DNA from: Zeus faber
Taxonomy: Eukaryota; Chordata; Actinopteri; Zeiformes; Zeidae
Reading direction: 5' to 3'
Length of the DNA: 64,000 nt
Assembly (NCBI GenBank): GCA_960531495.1
Contig: OY482849.1
Coordinates: 37,388,290 to 37,452,289, forward strand
The notes under the pieces were generated by a model. The model had not been told where the DNA came from and did not search any database. It worked only from the letters and a program-made list of their open reading frames with translations. This document shows, piece by piece, positions 37,903 through 47,558 of the stretch (the stretch's first letter is position 1; each line of letters opens with the position of its first letter). Made by a program: the position numbers and the translations under genes.

Positions 37903-38170
37903 AGGCCTACCTGCTGATTGAAGACGACATCCAGGAGCTGTTCCGCTCTGAGGAGTACAAGTAGGTTTTTAAAAACTGATCACTAATCAATAACTGTTGG
38001 AATTATATATTTAACTCCCATCATGCTTTGCTCCCCGCAGAGACTCTCCGGAGCTGAAGATGGACGAGCTGAAGCCCTTCAGCGTCCCCTCCTGGATGGT
38101 GGACAAGATGAGGAGAGCCATGGAGGCCCAGAGGTCAGAGGTCAACCAACCAGCCGCCAACCGACCCTGA
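19041..38170 (+). CDS. dnttip1: DNTTIP1 (TdIF1), MiDAC deacetylase complex subunit, complete 300 aa
   Basis: DNTTIP1 is a nuclear scaffold of the mitotic deacetylase complex MiDAC with HDAC1/2 and MIDEAS; its N-terminal part dimerises and its C-terminal part binds DNA. Thirteen coding exons join in phase: 19041-19085, 19203-19273, 19454-19550, 21110-21208, 21527-21583, 22987-23040, 23117-23172, 28334-28379, 34235-34293, 35014-35074, 37723-37794, 37905-37960 and 38041-38170 (TGA). The protein starts MGAHRAWEQPSGSHQ (human begins MGATGDAEQP), followed by NPWNLMIKHRQVQRRGRR and the dimerisation region FTDPLVSMDLLRAVLQPS. A basic AT-hook-like KKRKGRP spans exons 6-7, then come EPIRREGPK, TFVLGSRANKALGMGGTRGR and QDKHWLSERQHMRATGGKM. 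It is about 30 aa shorter than human (329), mainly in the N-terminal leader. The 903-nt CDS is spread over 19 kb because of repeats. Confidence 0.96.
19292..19450. repeat. 16-bp minisatellite filling dnttip1 intron 2
   Basis: Ten copies of a GTGGACATGTATACCT unit (variants CTTG and TGTACATG) make up almost all of a 180-bp intron between exons 19203-19273 and 19454-19550. The terminal unit TGTACATGTACAG also supplies the acceptor. Confidence 0.95.
19606..20985. repeat. Degenerate minisatellite in dnttip1 intron 3
   Basis: At 19606-19800 the units are about 20 bp around GGGAACTAGGGTGCTAGGAA. They give way to units of about 30 bp around TTACTAGGTCATTAGGTTAC and TAGGGTGCTAG up to about 20980. 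The units are much more diverged than those of the 26-bp array, so this repeat is older. Confidence 0.9.
21215..21500. repeat. Degenerate CTAACTAGTC repeat in dnttip1 intron 4
   Basis: Roughly twenty units of about 13 bp resembling CACGGCTAACTAG between exons 21110-21208 and 21527-21583. Confidence 0.85.
21590..22984. repeat. Polypyrimidine (CT-rich) tract forming dnttip1 intron 5
   Basis: Almost pure C+T for 1.4 kb in units such as CTCCTCCTCCTCCCTCTGTC and CCTCTTTTCTCTC, with longer internal duplications (for example the ACCTTAAACCTCAACCCTC segment near 22674 and again near 22850). It spans the intron from donor 21584 to acceptor 22986. Mirror-symmetric purine/pyrimidine tracts of this kind can form triplex H-DNA. 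Confidence 0.95.
23190..23407. repeat. AT-rich minisatellite, left part
   Basis: Units around ACTATATATGTAGTTTACTA. The array resumes at 26253 on the far side of an inserted DNA transposon. Confidence 0.85.
23412..26248 (+). mobile_element. DNA transposon with GTGACCCACC inverted ends, carrying a Rex1 insertion; superfamily not assigned
   Basis: The left end reads GTGACCCACC and the right end GGTGGGTCAC, flanked on both sides by ATAT (23408-23411 and 26249-26252), in keeping with a 4-bp target duplication in the AT array. Without the nested Rex1 the element is about 1.2 kb. A possible coding start MDYVKRVEEALNHISD lies at 23923-23970; after the Rex1 an acidic stretch FSDSDAENVNVAEPD (about 25715-25760) and AATAAA at 25979-25984 follow. 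These could be remains of a short or truncated transposase. I do not recognise the superfamily; piggyBac-like and Kolobok-like were considered without proof. Confidence 0.7.
23984..25660 (-). mobile_element. Internally deleted Rex1/Babar LINE: endonuclease kept, reverse transcriptase lost
   Basis: The minus-strand 3' end carries the ATTCAAG heptamer repeats and 3' UTR at 23984-24240, ending in the same last RT codons and UTR as the copy at 978. At about 24245 the sequence jumps to codons upstream of RT (RETVELQMEGG), followed toward the right by FPNQKPWVDKSIRCALNAR and the apurinic endonuclease: VVVTGDFNRANLKK, FSTVIITAVYIPPQADTD, VCLMVNNRWC. The RT core present in the first copy is missing. 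GC-rich 5' UTR reaches about 25640. The copy is nested in the GTGACCCACC transposon. Confidence 0.85.
26253..26620. repeat. AT-rich minisatellite, right part
   Basis: Continuation of the 23190-23407 array: units around TATATACTATATATGTAGTT, more degenerate to the right. Confidence 0.85.
26740..26940 (-). mobile_element. LINE-type 3' UTR fragment
   Basis: CTTTATTGTCATTGTGCAAG followed by AATTGCATC resembles the minus-strand 3' ends of fish LINEs. It may belong with the RT fragment at 27845-28265, which has the same orientation. No target duplication seen. Confidence 0.4.
26975..27420. repeat. GTTGAATGATGTGTGTG minisatellite
   Basis: About 20 units of 17-25 bp sharing GTTGAATGATGTGTGTG, alternating with TTGTATGTTGAATGATG. 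Lies in dnttip1 intron 7. Confidence 0.95.
27421..27844. other. Intronic sequence, no gene seen
   Basis: Unique-looking sequence between a minisatellite and a LINE fragment. No splice-bounded exon fits the dnttip1 phase here. Confidence 0.5.
27845..28270 (-). mobile_element. LINE reverse transcriptase fragment, decayed
   Basis: Minus-strand reading gives pieces of an RT in shifted frames: KSTTIVPVPKNP near 28130-28170, then LVDKLHPRGLTPSICNWILD and CPQTVRLGKDTSC at 27900-28025. These match the ST-T-VPV..., ...CNWILDFL and ...PQVVKVG blocks of CR1/Rex1-type RTs. A short frame-broken relic. Confidence 0.6.
28383..34213. repeat. AT-rich minisatellite of a 28-bp unit in dnttip1 intron 8
   Basis: The unit is TAATGTATGATATATAACCT followed by TCAATATA. 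The left part (28383-29396) is irregular and includes (TA)n at 28520-28582. The right part (about 30161-34213, some 144 copies) is regular, with spaced variant units GATCTATAAACTATAA and AACATATAATGTATAA. Runs of variants recur 1.6-1.7 kb apart (GATCTA at 30735 and 30819 against 32361 and 32445; AACATA at 30301 and 30385 against 31983 and 32067), which shows a higher-order duplication. A Rex1 fragment splits the array at 29397-30160. Confidence 0.97.
29397..30160 (-). mobile_element. Rex1/Babar LINE, strongly 5'-truncated, inside the 28-bp array
   Basis: The 3' UTR and last RT codons nearly match the copy at 978-1760, including AGGACCCCTGGTGAGGTCAG and the ATTCAAG heptamers. It stops abruptly at CAGTACAGTTC and the minisatellite resumes. 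Similarity to the first copy is very high, so both are probably recent. Confidence 0.9.
34345..35000. repeat. 22-bp GTCATGGTGATGTGATGTTG minisatellite in dnttip1 intron 9
   Basis: Some 30 units of 15-22 bp sharing GTCATGGTGATG, ending about ten bases before the acceptor at 35011-35013. Confidence 0.95.
35087..35142. repeat. (TTA)n/(GAT)n microsatellite
   Basis: TTTTTTATTATTATTATTAT followed by ATGATGATGATG just inside dnttip1 intron 10. Confidence 0.9.
35143..35340. other. Short unique intronic sequence
   Basis: No feature recognised between the microsatellite and the large CTTACC array. Confidence 0.5.
35341..37700. repeat. CTTACC-rich minisatellite in dnttip1 intron 10
   Basis: Composite units assembled from CTTACCACCTTAACTTACCA, CCTTACCTCC and CATACCTTACCTCC, highly regular to about 37090 and decaying after that. 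On the minus strand each CTTACC reads GGTAAG, the core of a consensus 5' splice site, so the antisense strand carries several hundred such motifs. Confidence 0.97.
37871..37901. repeat. (TG)n run fused to a dnttip1 splice acceptor
   Basis: (GT)n runs directly into TCAG at 37901-37904, the acceptor of dnttip1 exon 12. As at the window's left edge, it replaces a normal polypyrimidine tract. Confidence 0.95.
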
Positions 38171-38270
38171 GGTCCTGTGATCCAGCAGCCAATCAGGAGA
38201 CTTGACTTTTTTGACTTTTATTTGGGTTATGTTATTGATCAGAAAGTGCTTTTGTTGTTGAAAATACTGA

Positions 38271-38276
38271 AATAAA
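38271..38276 (+). terminator. dnttip1: dnttip1 polyadenylation signal
   Basis: AATAAA about 100 bp after the dnttip1 stop codon, the first canonical signal downstream. Confidence 0.8.
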
Positions 38277-38329
38277 AGTTCCATGGTGGTTTTAAGGTTG
38301 TTTCTCAGTTAGCCTAGCATGTAGCACCC

Positions 38330-38600
38330 CCTGCTTGACTTGTCAATATTCTGTTTACGTCTTTATTTCACGTGCCCCGTGTTTTAACACTCTCTGTTGC
38401 TCCTTGACCTGATTGAGCAGGAAGTGTTTCATCAACACTTCCTGTTGCGGTCGCCGCGGAAACACACTGCGGTTCACACGCCAGCAGCGACAGGAGGAAT
38501 ATGATCAGATGTTTGTTGGACCTCAGTCGCACTTGAGGCATTGCCAAGGATTCTGTTCTAACACTCACCTTCAGGACACCACAGCCGCCCCTCCCTCATC
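38330..38600. other. Intergenic stretch between convergent dnttip1 and polr2j
   Basis: Contains an 11-bp perfect inverted repeat (CAGGAAGTGTT, 5-nt loop, AACACTTCCTG) at 38418-38444. No gene recognised. Confidence 0.4.
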
Positions 38601-38604
38601 CACC

Positions 38605-38800
38605 CCGTGTGTAACCTCAGGAGGTGGAGCGGGTATGATGGTGATTAGAGGGGTTGCTGGTTCGATCCCCAGCTCCACCTGGTAGCATGTTGATGTGCCC
38701 TTGGGCAAGACATTGAACCCTATCTGCTGCTGATCACTCAAAGTGGCACCTTGTGTAGTTCCCATGGAGATGAATGAAGTTCTTGTCCAGGAACTGCACT
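38605..38800 (+). mobile_element. tRNA-related SINE-like repeat
   Basis: GGTTGCTGGTTCGATCCCCA is a B-box-like tRNA core, followed by CCCTTGGGCAAGACATTGAA, a motif shared by many fish tRNA SINE bodies. The head is diverged and no clear target duplication was found. Confidence 0.5.
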
Positions 38801-38897
38801 AGTACCTGGGATCATCTCCACCCGAGTCACGTTCTAGATCGTCACCCTTACACCACCCCGCTGAGGACTTCAGAGACTGGATTCAACTCAAAGCAGA

Positions 38898-38903
38898 TTT
38901 ATT
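38898..38903 (-). terminator. polr2j: polr2j polyadenylation signal
   Basis: TTTATT on the plus strand (AATAAA on minus), about 110 bp beyond the polr2j stop. Confidence 0.7.
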
Positions 38904-39012
38904 CAAAGAAAGAAAAGTCACATTTTAAACACAAGTGAAGTTCCTGTTGCAGTTCTGTGACGGAGCAGGGATGGCGGTCAGAGGTCATCTTGGATTTCAC
39001 TTTATGTTTTTG

Positions 39013-40937
<1,925 letters not shown>

Positions 40938-41140
40938 CTTGCAGCGGGACCAGGACTGAGTTTCCGGGGGTATCTTCGTCACTTCCGGGGTCTCCGCTCG
41001 ACCAATCACGGCGCTGCGTTCTCGATGCGCGTTCTACCAAATATGCTGCGTTCCAGTGGAAATTTAAAATCAGTATTTCCGGTTTTAAGTCACCTAAGAT
41101 ACATGTTTAATTGTGTTGAGGAAAACAACATGGCCGCTGC
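40938..41140 (-). promoter_or_regulatory. polr2j: Probable polr2j promoter and 5' UTR
   Basis: Just upstream of the polr2j ATG lie ETS-type ACTTCCGG at 40981-40988, a CCAAT in ACCAATCAC at 41001-41009, and an AACATGGCCGC block (YY1-like) near 41127. The combination suits a TATA-less housekeeping promoter. Boundaries are inferred. Confidence 0.5.
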
Positions 41141-41444
41141 AGCGAACGTGTTTGTTTGGCCGCTGTGGATTCTACAAGAAACTCGCCCGTAGTTTAGTTC
41201 CGAGTGTGTTCTATGTTCTATGAGTAGGAACTATGTTCACCGGTACGATGTGTGCCGCCATGCGGCCGTGGTGGCAGCTCTTTAATCTTGATCTGACCTG
41301 ATATTCTCACTTGGAATCCGAATCAAACCGTTGTTCCTTTGCTCTTTTTTCGCAGCAGGTTGTCGGGAAATGTGTTTTTCCGAGTTCCCAATTCCCTTGA
41401 ACGCAGCAGCGGTGTCCCAGTTTGTGCTTTGTCTTTGACACCGT

Positions 41445-41565
41445 TCGCGGATTGGCTGTGCGCGCGCACATGCCTCCAGCTGATTGGTCGAGCGCGTCTT
41501 GAGGCCGCCCATTTGTGCGGGGGGGCGGGGCCTCCGGCAGTTTGAATCTCCGCAGTTTGAAGCTG
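41445..41565 (+). promoter_or_regulatory. ube2c: ube2c cell-cycle promoter: two CCAAT boxes and CHR elements
   Basis: Two inverted CCAAT boxes (ATTGG) lie at 41451-41455 and 41483-41487, exactly 32 bp apart. A GGGGCGGGGCC Sp1-type box lies at 41522-41532, and two TTTGAA motifs at 41541-41546 and 41556-41561 fit the CHR core. Mammalian ube2c is a CHR/NF-Y, DREAM/B-MYB/FOXM1-type G2/M gene. The order and the NF-Y spacing here match that class, so I infer the same regulation. Confidence 0.7.
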
Positions 41566-41638
41566 AAGCTGCGACTTGAACAGAACTAAAGGTGCGTCCC
41601 GCGATTTATCACTTTATCAGCTCTTATCTGTCCAACCC

Positions 41639-41712
41639 GACCGCCTCCGACGGCCTGCGACGGCCTCCGACGGCCTCCGACGGCCTCCGACGGCCTCCGA
41701 CGGCCTCCGACG
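41639..41712. repeat. 10-bp CGACGGCCTC tandem repeat in ube2c 5' region
   Basis: Seven copies of CGACGGCCTC or near variants about 170 bp before the ube2c ATG, followed by AGCTAGCAGCTAGCAGCTAG at 41766-41796. GC-rich, probably in the 5' UTR or first intron. Confidence 0.9.
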
Positions 41713-41879
41713 GGTTTGTGTTCAGTCGAACTGGTTTCAACTGGATCCGCGGCATCGGGCGGACTAGCTAGCAGCTAGCAGCTAGCAGCTAGCTAGCTCT
41801 CCTGTTTAACCCTTTATTACTTCGCTGGATTTCAAGTGGTTTAATGTGTTTGAGTGACGGGCTGCGCTCCCCACGCAGC

Positions 41880-44800
41880 ATGGCTTCTTCCCAGAACACG
41901 GACCCCGCTGCCGCTCCGTCCAGCGCCGCCCTGAAGGCCAACGAGACCGGGGGCAGCGCGGCCCGGGGCTCGGTGTCCAAGAGGTGGGGAACCGACCTGG
42001 GGAGAGGGGCCTGGAAAGGCAGGGGACTGTTTGTTTATTTCTATCCAGCTAACATGAGATGGATTCAGGGGTTCAACTTGTGTATTAATATATATTTAGA
42101 TGTATTATTGTATATGTATTGTTATATATGAATACCCTATATAGATAGATACATCTGATATCTGGAGAAATATATATATAAAGTTAAGCGGAGATAGAGT
42201 AAAGTTCAGTTAAAAACATGACCAGACTGAACTGGATTTCTGTGTTTTCTGTCTGCATACACTGATCAGCCACAATATTAAACCAGTGAAGGTGAAATGA
42301 ATAACATTGATCATCTGGTTCCAATGGCGCCTGTCAAGGGGAGGGATATATTATTATATATACTGTTATATATTATTACTAACTAGAGATAGAGAGAGCG
42401 AGAGCGCAAGTGAAGAGTGAGTTGTTGAAGTTGATGTGTTGAAGCAGCGTAAGGATCTGAGCCACTTTGACAAGGAGCACATTGTGATGCTGGACGACTG
42501 GGTCAGAGCATCTCCAACACCACAGGTCTTGTGGCTGTTCCCGCTGTGCAGTGGTTACTACCAAAAGTGTTCAAGGAAGGACGAGCGCTGAACCGGCCAC
42601 AGGGTCATGGGGCCCAAGGCTCATTGATGCACGTGAGGAGCCAGGTCTAGTCCGTCTGGTTCGATGCCACAGTAGAACTACTGCAGCACAGTGTTGAAAC
42701 AGTGAACGGTGCTATGATAAAACACACAGTGTAGAACACACAGTGCATGGCAGCTTGCTGCGTATGGGAGCTCACAGTGTCCATGCTGACCCCTGTCCAC
42801 CCCTGAAAGCACCTACAATGGACACGTGAGCGTGTGACACTCTGGACAATGTTGTGTTGGGAAACCTTGGGTCCTGGCGTTCATGTGGATGTGACTTTAA
42901 CACGTAGCACCTACATAAACATTATTGCGTACAAAGCTGTTACGGCAGCACGGGGGGAACCTACACGGTATTAAGCAGCTGTGTGTGTGTGTGTAAGCCA
43001 GTGTGATGGTGGTTCTCTAAGCTGTTCTCTTCCCTCCCCAGGCTGCAGCAGGAGCTGATGACTCTGATGGTAAGACACCAGAAGATGCAATAGGGAAAGA
43101 ATGAAAATGGAACATGTCCGTATCTTGTTGTAATCCTTTTTTTAAAGTAGCAGCTCCTTTATCTTAATTATACCACAGTATCTGCTTCTGTCCAGATGTC
43201 GGGAGACAAAGGAATCTCCGCCTTTCCAGAGTCGGACAACCTCTTCAAGTGGATCGGGACCATAGACGGAGCGCAGGGAACGGTGATGACTCACTTTAAC
43301 CAACTAACTTTTATTTTGGTTGGCTGTGACTTTGTATTCTGATTGGCTTCCCTGCTGGTGGTCCTGTGGTGGTCCAGGTGTACGAGGGTCTGCGGTACCG
43401 CCTCTCCCTGGAGTTCCCCAGCGGGTACCCTTACAAGGCCCCTCAGGTGCGCTTCCTCACCCCCTGCTTCCACCCCAACGTGGACGAGCAGGGCTTCATC
43501 TGCCTGGACATCCTGAAGGACAAGTGGTCAGCACTGTACGACGTGCGCTCCATCCTGCTGTCCATCCAGTCCCTGCTGGGAGGTAACCAGTCTCTAGCTA
43601 GTACCCAACCAGTCCTTCCAGTCCCTGCTGGGAGGTAACCAGTCTCTAGCTAGTACCCAACCAGTCCTTCCAGTCCCTGCTGGGAGGTAACCAGTCTCTA
43701 GCTAGTACCCAACCAGTCCTTCCAGTCCCTGCTGGGAGGTAACCAGTCTCTAGCTAGTACATAACCAGTCCTTCCAGTCCCTGCTGGGAGGTAACCAGTC
43801 TCTAGCTAGTACATAACCAGTCCTTCCAGTCCCTGCTGGGAGGTAACCAGTCTCTAGCTAGTACATAACCAGTCCTTCCAGTCCCTGCTGGGAGGTAACC
43901 AGTCGCTACTAGTTTTTATTAGTGTTGGGTGACTATTTTCATATTGCCAATCGTGGCTACTTGAGATCGCTGAGTAGCGGTCTAATTGCCGGGGAGGGGT
44001 TGCGTCACAGGACGCCAGTGAAATAGTCGTGGTCGTGGTGGTGGTTGTAGTAGTAGTGGTAGTGGTGGTGGTTCTAGTGGCGGTTGTTGTAGGAGTAGTG
44101 GTTGTAGTAGTAGTACTAGTAGTGGTGGTTGTAGTAGTGGTAGTTTTAGTACTGGTGGTTCTGGTGACAGTAGTTGTCGTAGTATTGGTGGTGGTGGTGG
44201 TTGTAGTAGTGGTGGTGGTGGTGGTGGTGGTGGTGGTGGTGGTGGTGGTGGTAGTAGTAGTAGTACTAATTGTGGTGGTAGTAGTAGTGCCGGCGGTTAT
44301 CCGAGTAGTTGTGGTGGTGGTAGTTGTAGTGGTAGTATTACTAGTGGTGGTGATTGTAGAAATGGTGGTTGTAGTTGTGGTGGTGGTAGTAGTACTAGTG
44401 GTGGCGGTTGTAGTAGTGCTGGTGGTAGTACTAGTAGTGGTTATAGTTGTGGTGATTGTTGTAGCGGTTTTGGTGGTAGTACTAGTAGTGGTTGTAGTTG
44501 TGGTGGTTATAATAGTGGTGGTGGTGGTTGTTGTACTAGTAGTAGTGGTAGTTGTGGTGGTGGTGGTGGTGGTAGTTGTGGTGATTTTATTATATATATA
44601 TTTGAATAAATATATTTAATGCACATGTTTTATTTTAGTATATATATTTCACATAAATATATCATGAAATAAGACAACAGCGTTTCCAGGAGATCAAGGT
44701 GTGATGGTGTCCACTGGGTTAAAGTTGCTACATGGAAACACACTCTGCATCTTACAGAGTATTTGCTGAGTTGTGGAGTTAGACACTGAACTGTTTGCCA

Positions 44801-45985
44801 CCATCTTTGTGCTTCGTCTTGTGGATTTCTTGCTCAGGCCTGAATCATGTTTGGACGAACGTTAGCAACTCAATTGACATGTGATGAACAATAAAGTTGA
44901 ATATAGGTTGATCCAGTTTGTTGCACGGTGTAGTAGAGCATCTCCCTCTCCTCCAGTGGTTCACTGTGTACAAGACAGAGTTCACCTTTCATCACAATGT
45001 CCAGTAATTCCACAGATGTGGCGATGAAAGTGAGAAATCACAGATGGAATGTCCTCTAGTGCACAGGTTCCCAACCACCGGCTTGCGGACGGTGCCGGGC
45101 CGCGGGGCTATTTGCAGCAGCATGAATCGGAGTAAATTAAATACATCTAGAGTTTTTATTTGCTTTGTTTGGAGCAGGTTTAAAATCATATTGTGTCGAG
45201 AGCGACGCAACAAGCTACAGCCAATAAGAGCAGACATGAGGTGAGGAGGGAGGAGTCGAGAAGCAGAGACGGACATGCACGGAGAAGCAGCCAGAAACAC
45301 ACAGCGTTCCTATTTTACTTTTCTGCTCTAGGTTTTTAATATATTCCTTATTAAAATTCTGCTTTTATTCCGTTTCTTTTTTTTTACAGTGATCAAGAAT
45401 ATAATAATAATAAATAAATAATCCTGTCCGGCGCATGGTATGGTGTCATTTCCGGTGTCACTTCTCCCGTGTGTTTTTGTGACAAAACGTAGTTTGTACC
45501 CGACAGACTGGTCTGGGATTCCATCTGGTGAAAGATCTTATGTGTGACCCCTGTGTGACTCCTGTCACCGATTAAGTCATGCAGTGTGAAACCACAACGA
45601 CTGTAAGATTCCCAATCACAAGACAGAAATTCCTGTAGTGTGAACAATACAACGATCTGATCACTTTGAAAGTCCTGTAGTGTCCCATGGCTTTACCAGT
45701 CCCATCTACTGCTTACTAACTCCAAGAACACGTTCTGTGAGATCGCTTGTTCTTCAGTCTGACTGTGTTTGTCTCCAGAACCGAACAACGAGAGTCCACT
45801 CAACACGTCTGCAGCCAAGCTTTGGGACGACCAGCAAGGTAAGACAGTCTGAACACCTGTAGGGCTACAGTCTGAACACCTGTAGGGCTACAGTCTGAAC
45901 ACCTGTAGGGCTACAGTCGGTCTAAATCCTGTATCTTGTTGTTACAGCCTTTCGGGAACACCTCCACTCCACGTTCCAGAGCTGA
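41880..45985 (+). CDS. ube2c: Ubiquitin-conjugating enzyme E2 C (UBE2C/UbcH10), complete 173 aa
   Basis: UBE2C charges ubiquitin for the anaphase-promoting complex and drives destruction of mitotic cyclins and securin. Six coding exons join in phase: 41880-41983, 43042-43069, 43196-43282, 43378-43582, 45779-45838 and 45948-45985 (TGA). The N-terminal tail is Ala/Ser-rich, then [39 protein letters not shown], the HPN motif at 43471-43479 and the catalytic Cys codon at 43501-43503 within [20 protein letters not shown]. The final exons give [16 protein letters not shown] and end in [11 protein letters not shown], shorter than human (179 aa). Human has Asn where this protein has Phe two residues before the catalytic Cys (QGNIC against QGFIC); the catalytic HPN Asn is kept. 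The exon 4 donor is tandemly duplicated (see 43564-43900). Confidence 0.97.
42260..42980 (+). mobile_element. Tc1-like transposon relic in ube2c intron 1
   Basis: Starts CACTGATCAGCCACAATATT next to TA and runs through a decayed transposase: AAGCAGCGTAAGGATCTGAG, GGGTCATGGGGCCCAAGGCT and GGGAAACCTTGGGTCCTGGC are characteristic of a common fish Tc1 family. Internal and 3' deletions leave about 720 bp; the right inverted end is lost. Non-functional. Confidence 0.8.
43564..43900 (+). repeat. 52-bp tandem repeat that copies the ube2c exon 4 / intron 4 boundary
   Basis: The true exon 4 end and donor (CTGCTGGGAG then GTAACC at 43583) are followed by six further copies of the same boundary, with GTAACC at 43635, 43687, 43739, 43791, 43843 and 43895. 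Each unit holds the last 16 or so exon bases and the first intron bases. Units are nearly identical (only CCC to CAT changes), so the expansion is recent. Confidence 0.98.
44028..44590. repeat. (GTGGTA)n-type microsatellite in ube2c intron 4
   Basis: GTGGTAGTAGTGGTTGTAGT-type trinucleotide mixture over 560 bp, strand-asymmetric (G+T). In one frame it is open as poly-Val, with no evidence of coding. Confidence 0.97.
44600..45055. other. Intronic sequence of ube2c, no feature recognised
   Basis: No exon, RNA gene or clear repeat was found here. Confidence 0.4.
45061..45240. mobile_element. hAT-type repeat fragment
   Basis: CACAGGTTCCCAACCACCGG followed by GGTGCCGGGCCGCGG matches the left end of the abundant CAGGGGTCCCCAACC hAT repeats. 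No right end was found, so only a fragment is called. Confidence 0.55.
45845..45915. repeat. CTGAACACCTGTAGGGCTACAG triplicate in ube2c intron 5
   Basis: Three copies of a 26-bp unit around ACACCTGTAGGGCTACAGTC between ube2c exons 5 and 6, a young small array. Confidence 0.9.
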
Positions 45986-46050
45986 AGCAGTCTTGGTCTG
46001 TGTTTTACTGTGTCTGTGACTGTGTCTGTACAGTATTTTTACGTTGTGTG

Positions 46051-46056
46051 AATAAA
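46051..46056 (+). terminator. ube2c: ube2c polyadenylation signal
   Basis: AATAAA 66 bp after the ube2c stop codon. Confidence 0.85.
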
Positions 46057-46089
46057 GTTGTTGTTTGTAGAGGAGTTCGCTGAGCGTCG

Positions 46090-47555
46090 GACAATTTCTT
46101 TGGGCCGTTGTGTTTCAGCCGAAGCCGCATATTTCAAGTTTTTCCTTTTGAAAAGATGGAACTGCAGAAATGAAGAAGTCCTCCATTTCGTATTTGAAAA
46201 CTATAAAACTGAATGATCGGTGGTATAATTTGGGCTCATAAGACTGGGAAGCCTCTGTCATTAGAAGAGCCAAACCCCTCGTGGTCACGTTTCTGCCTTT
46301 TGGAGGACAAGCTTGGTGTCCTGGAACAAGCTGGAGGGCTCGGACATGGTCATCAGCGAGGAGCCTCCTGTAGCGATGACAGCTGACACACACCCAGCAC
46401 CACAAGGAAGGCCAGTGCTCAGTTTGGCTCATCGGGTATTTAGTCGGTACTCTGATTACTTAACAACACACTTATTTACAGCACATTCTCCACACACGCT
46501 ATGGGCAACAAATCAGATTGTGAAGGCGCGTTTTTTAAAGCCATCGATCGATCTACGATTGACTGATCAGTTTAATGTTGTATGTGTTGCTGTGCCTTCT
46601 TTACTTCCCATCTGAATAGAACAAGTCTCCAGAAACTGGGTGAAGATTAATCATGAATGAGTTTTCTGGAGTTTCTGTTTATTCAGGGTGGCTGGATTTC
46701 AAAGGCTGAGGTGGAACCTGGTAAAAAGGATGTTATTGTTGGTGATATTTATCGCTACAACCTGTAGACTGGGGGTGGATGACACTTAAAAATGGGAGAG
46801 GGGGAATTCTACTAATTCTAAGAGAAGCAGATTTCTTTCCAAATATATATTTGTTGTATTGAGTGTTCATTTTAAAGAATATGATCTGAATTGAGCGAGG
46901 GGATGAAATCCAGACTCTTGTATTCAGACTTGTCTGATAATTTTTCCATATTCCAGTAGGTTTAATAACTAAACATACATGAAAACAATGCACAAAAGAA
47001 TTATGATCAGGTCAAATATAAATACTTTAAGACTTGCTAACCCTAGTTCATGGGATGATCTATATGAAAATAACATCACAATGTTATGAAAGTTGTTTGT
47101 TTTAGTTTAAATGAATGTTTTCCAGTTGGGAGTCATTCCAAGAAGGTTTACAGATGATTGACTGAAGCTGTAGAGGGAAAAAGAAAGACTCAAATCCTGC
47201 TCCTCTTCCCCCTGGCGTTTATGGATCCTGTAGAAATACATCTTAATGTATTTCTACAGGTATGTGTACAATGTACACACATACATTGTATGTGTGTATC
47301 TAATTCATTAGATCTGCAAAAAATGAAATATTCCATTGAGAAATTTATGTGGTGTTCAAAAGATGAAATAAAAAAATCAGCTGTTTCAAAGAGGAGAGAC
47401 TTGACTTGTTCCCCAGAGCTGCCCTCAGTCTGTTGCCTGGTGAAAATCCATTTGACATAGCTCAAAAGCTTTTCTTTTTTTTTTTAAATTAATATTGATT
47501 CTGAATTAGCTAACATGTCGGCTTGCCATTGTGATCCATTGGATTTTATACCAAT
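46090..47555. other. Intergenic region, no gene recognised
   Basis: Mostly AT-rich sequence with short open frames on both strands and no family I recognise; probably old transposon debris. It contains a cluster of palindromes at 47229-47300. Confidence 0.4.
47229..47300. repeat. Cluster of short inverted repeats
   Basis: CTGTAGAAATACAT, a 4-nt loop and ATGTATTTCTACAG form a perfect 14-bp stem. GTGTACAATGTACAC and ACACATACATTGTATGTGT palindromes follow immediately. Confidence 0.75.
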
Positions 47556-47558
47556 ATA

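Noticed and set aside
38023-38205. Separate small gene overlapping the last dnttip1 exon
   Set aside because: Out-of-frame shadow of dnttip1 exon 13, which matches human in its own frame.
44029-44619. Poly-valine frame
   Set aside because: Pure GTG/GTA microsatellite in a ube2c intron.
46115-46432. Minus-strand frame of 105 codons after ube2c
   Set aside because: No recognisable domain, no splice context and no similarity I can name.
47229-47260. microRNA precursor
   Set aside because: The stem is only 14 bp, too short for a Drosha/Dicer substrate.
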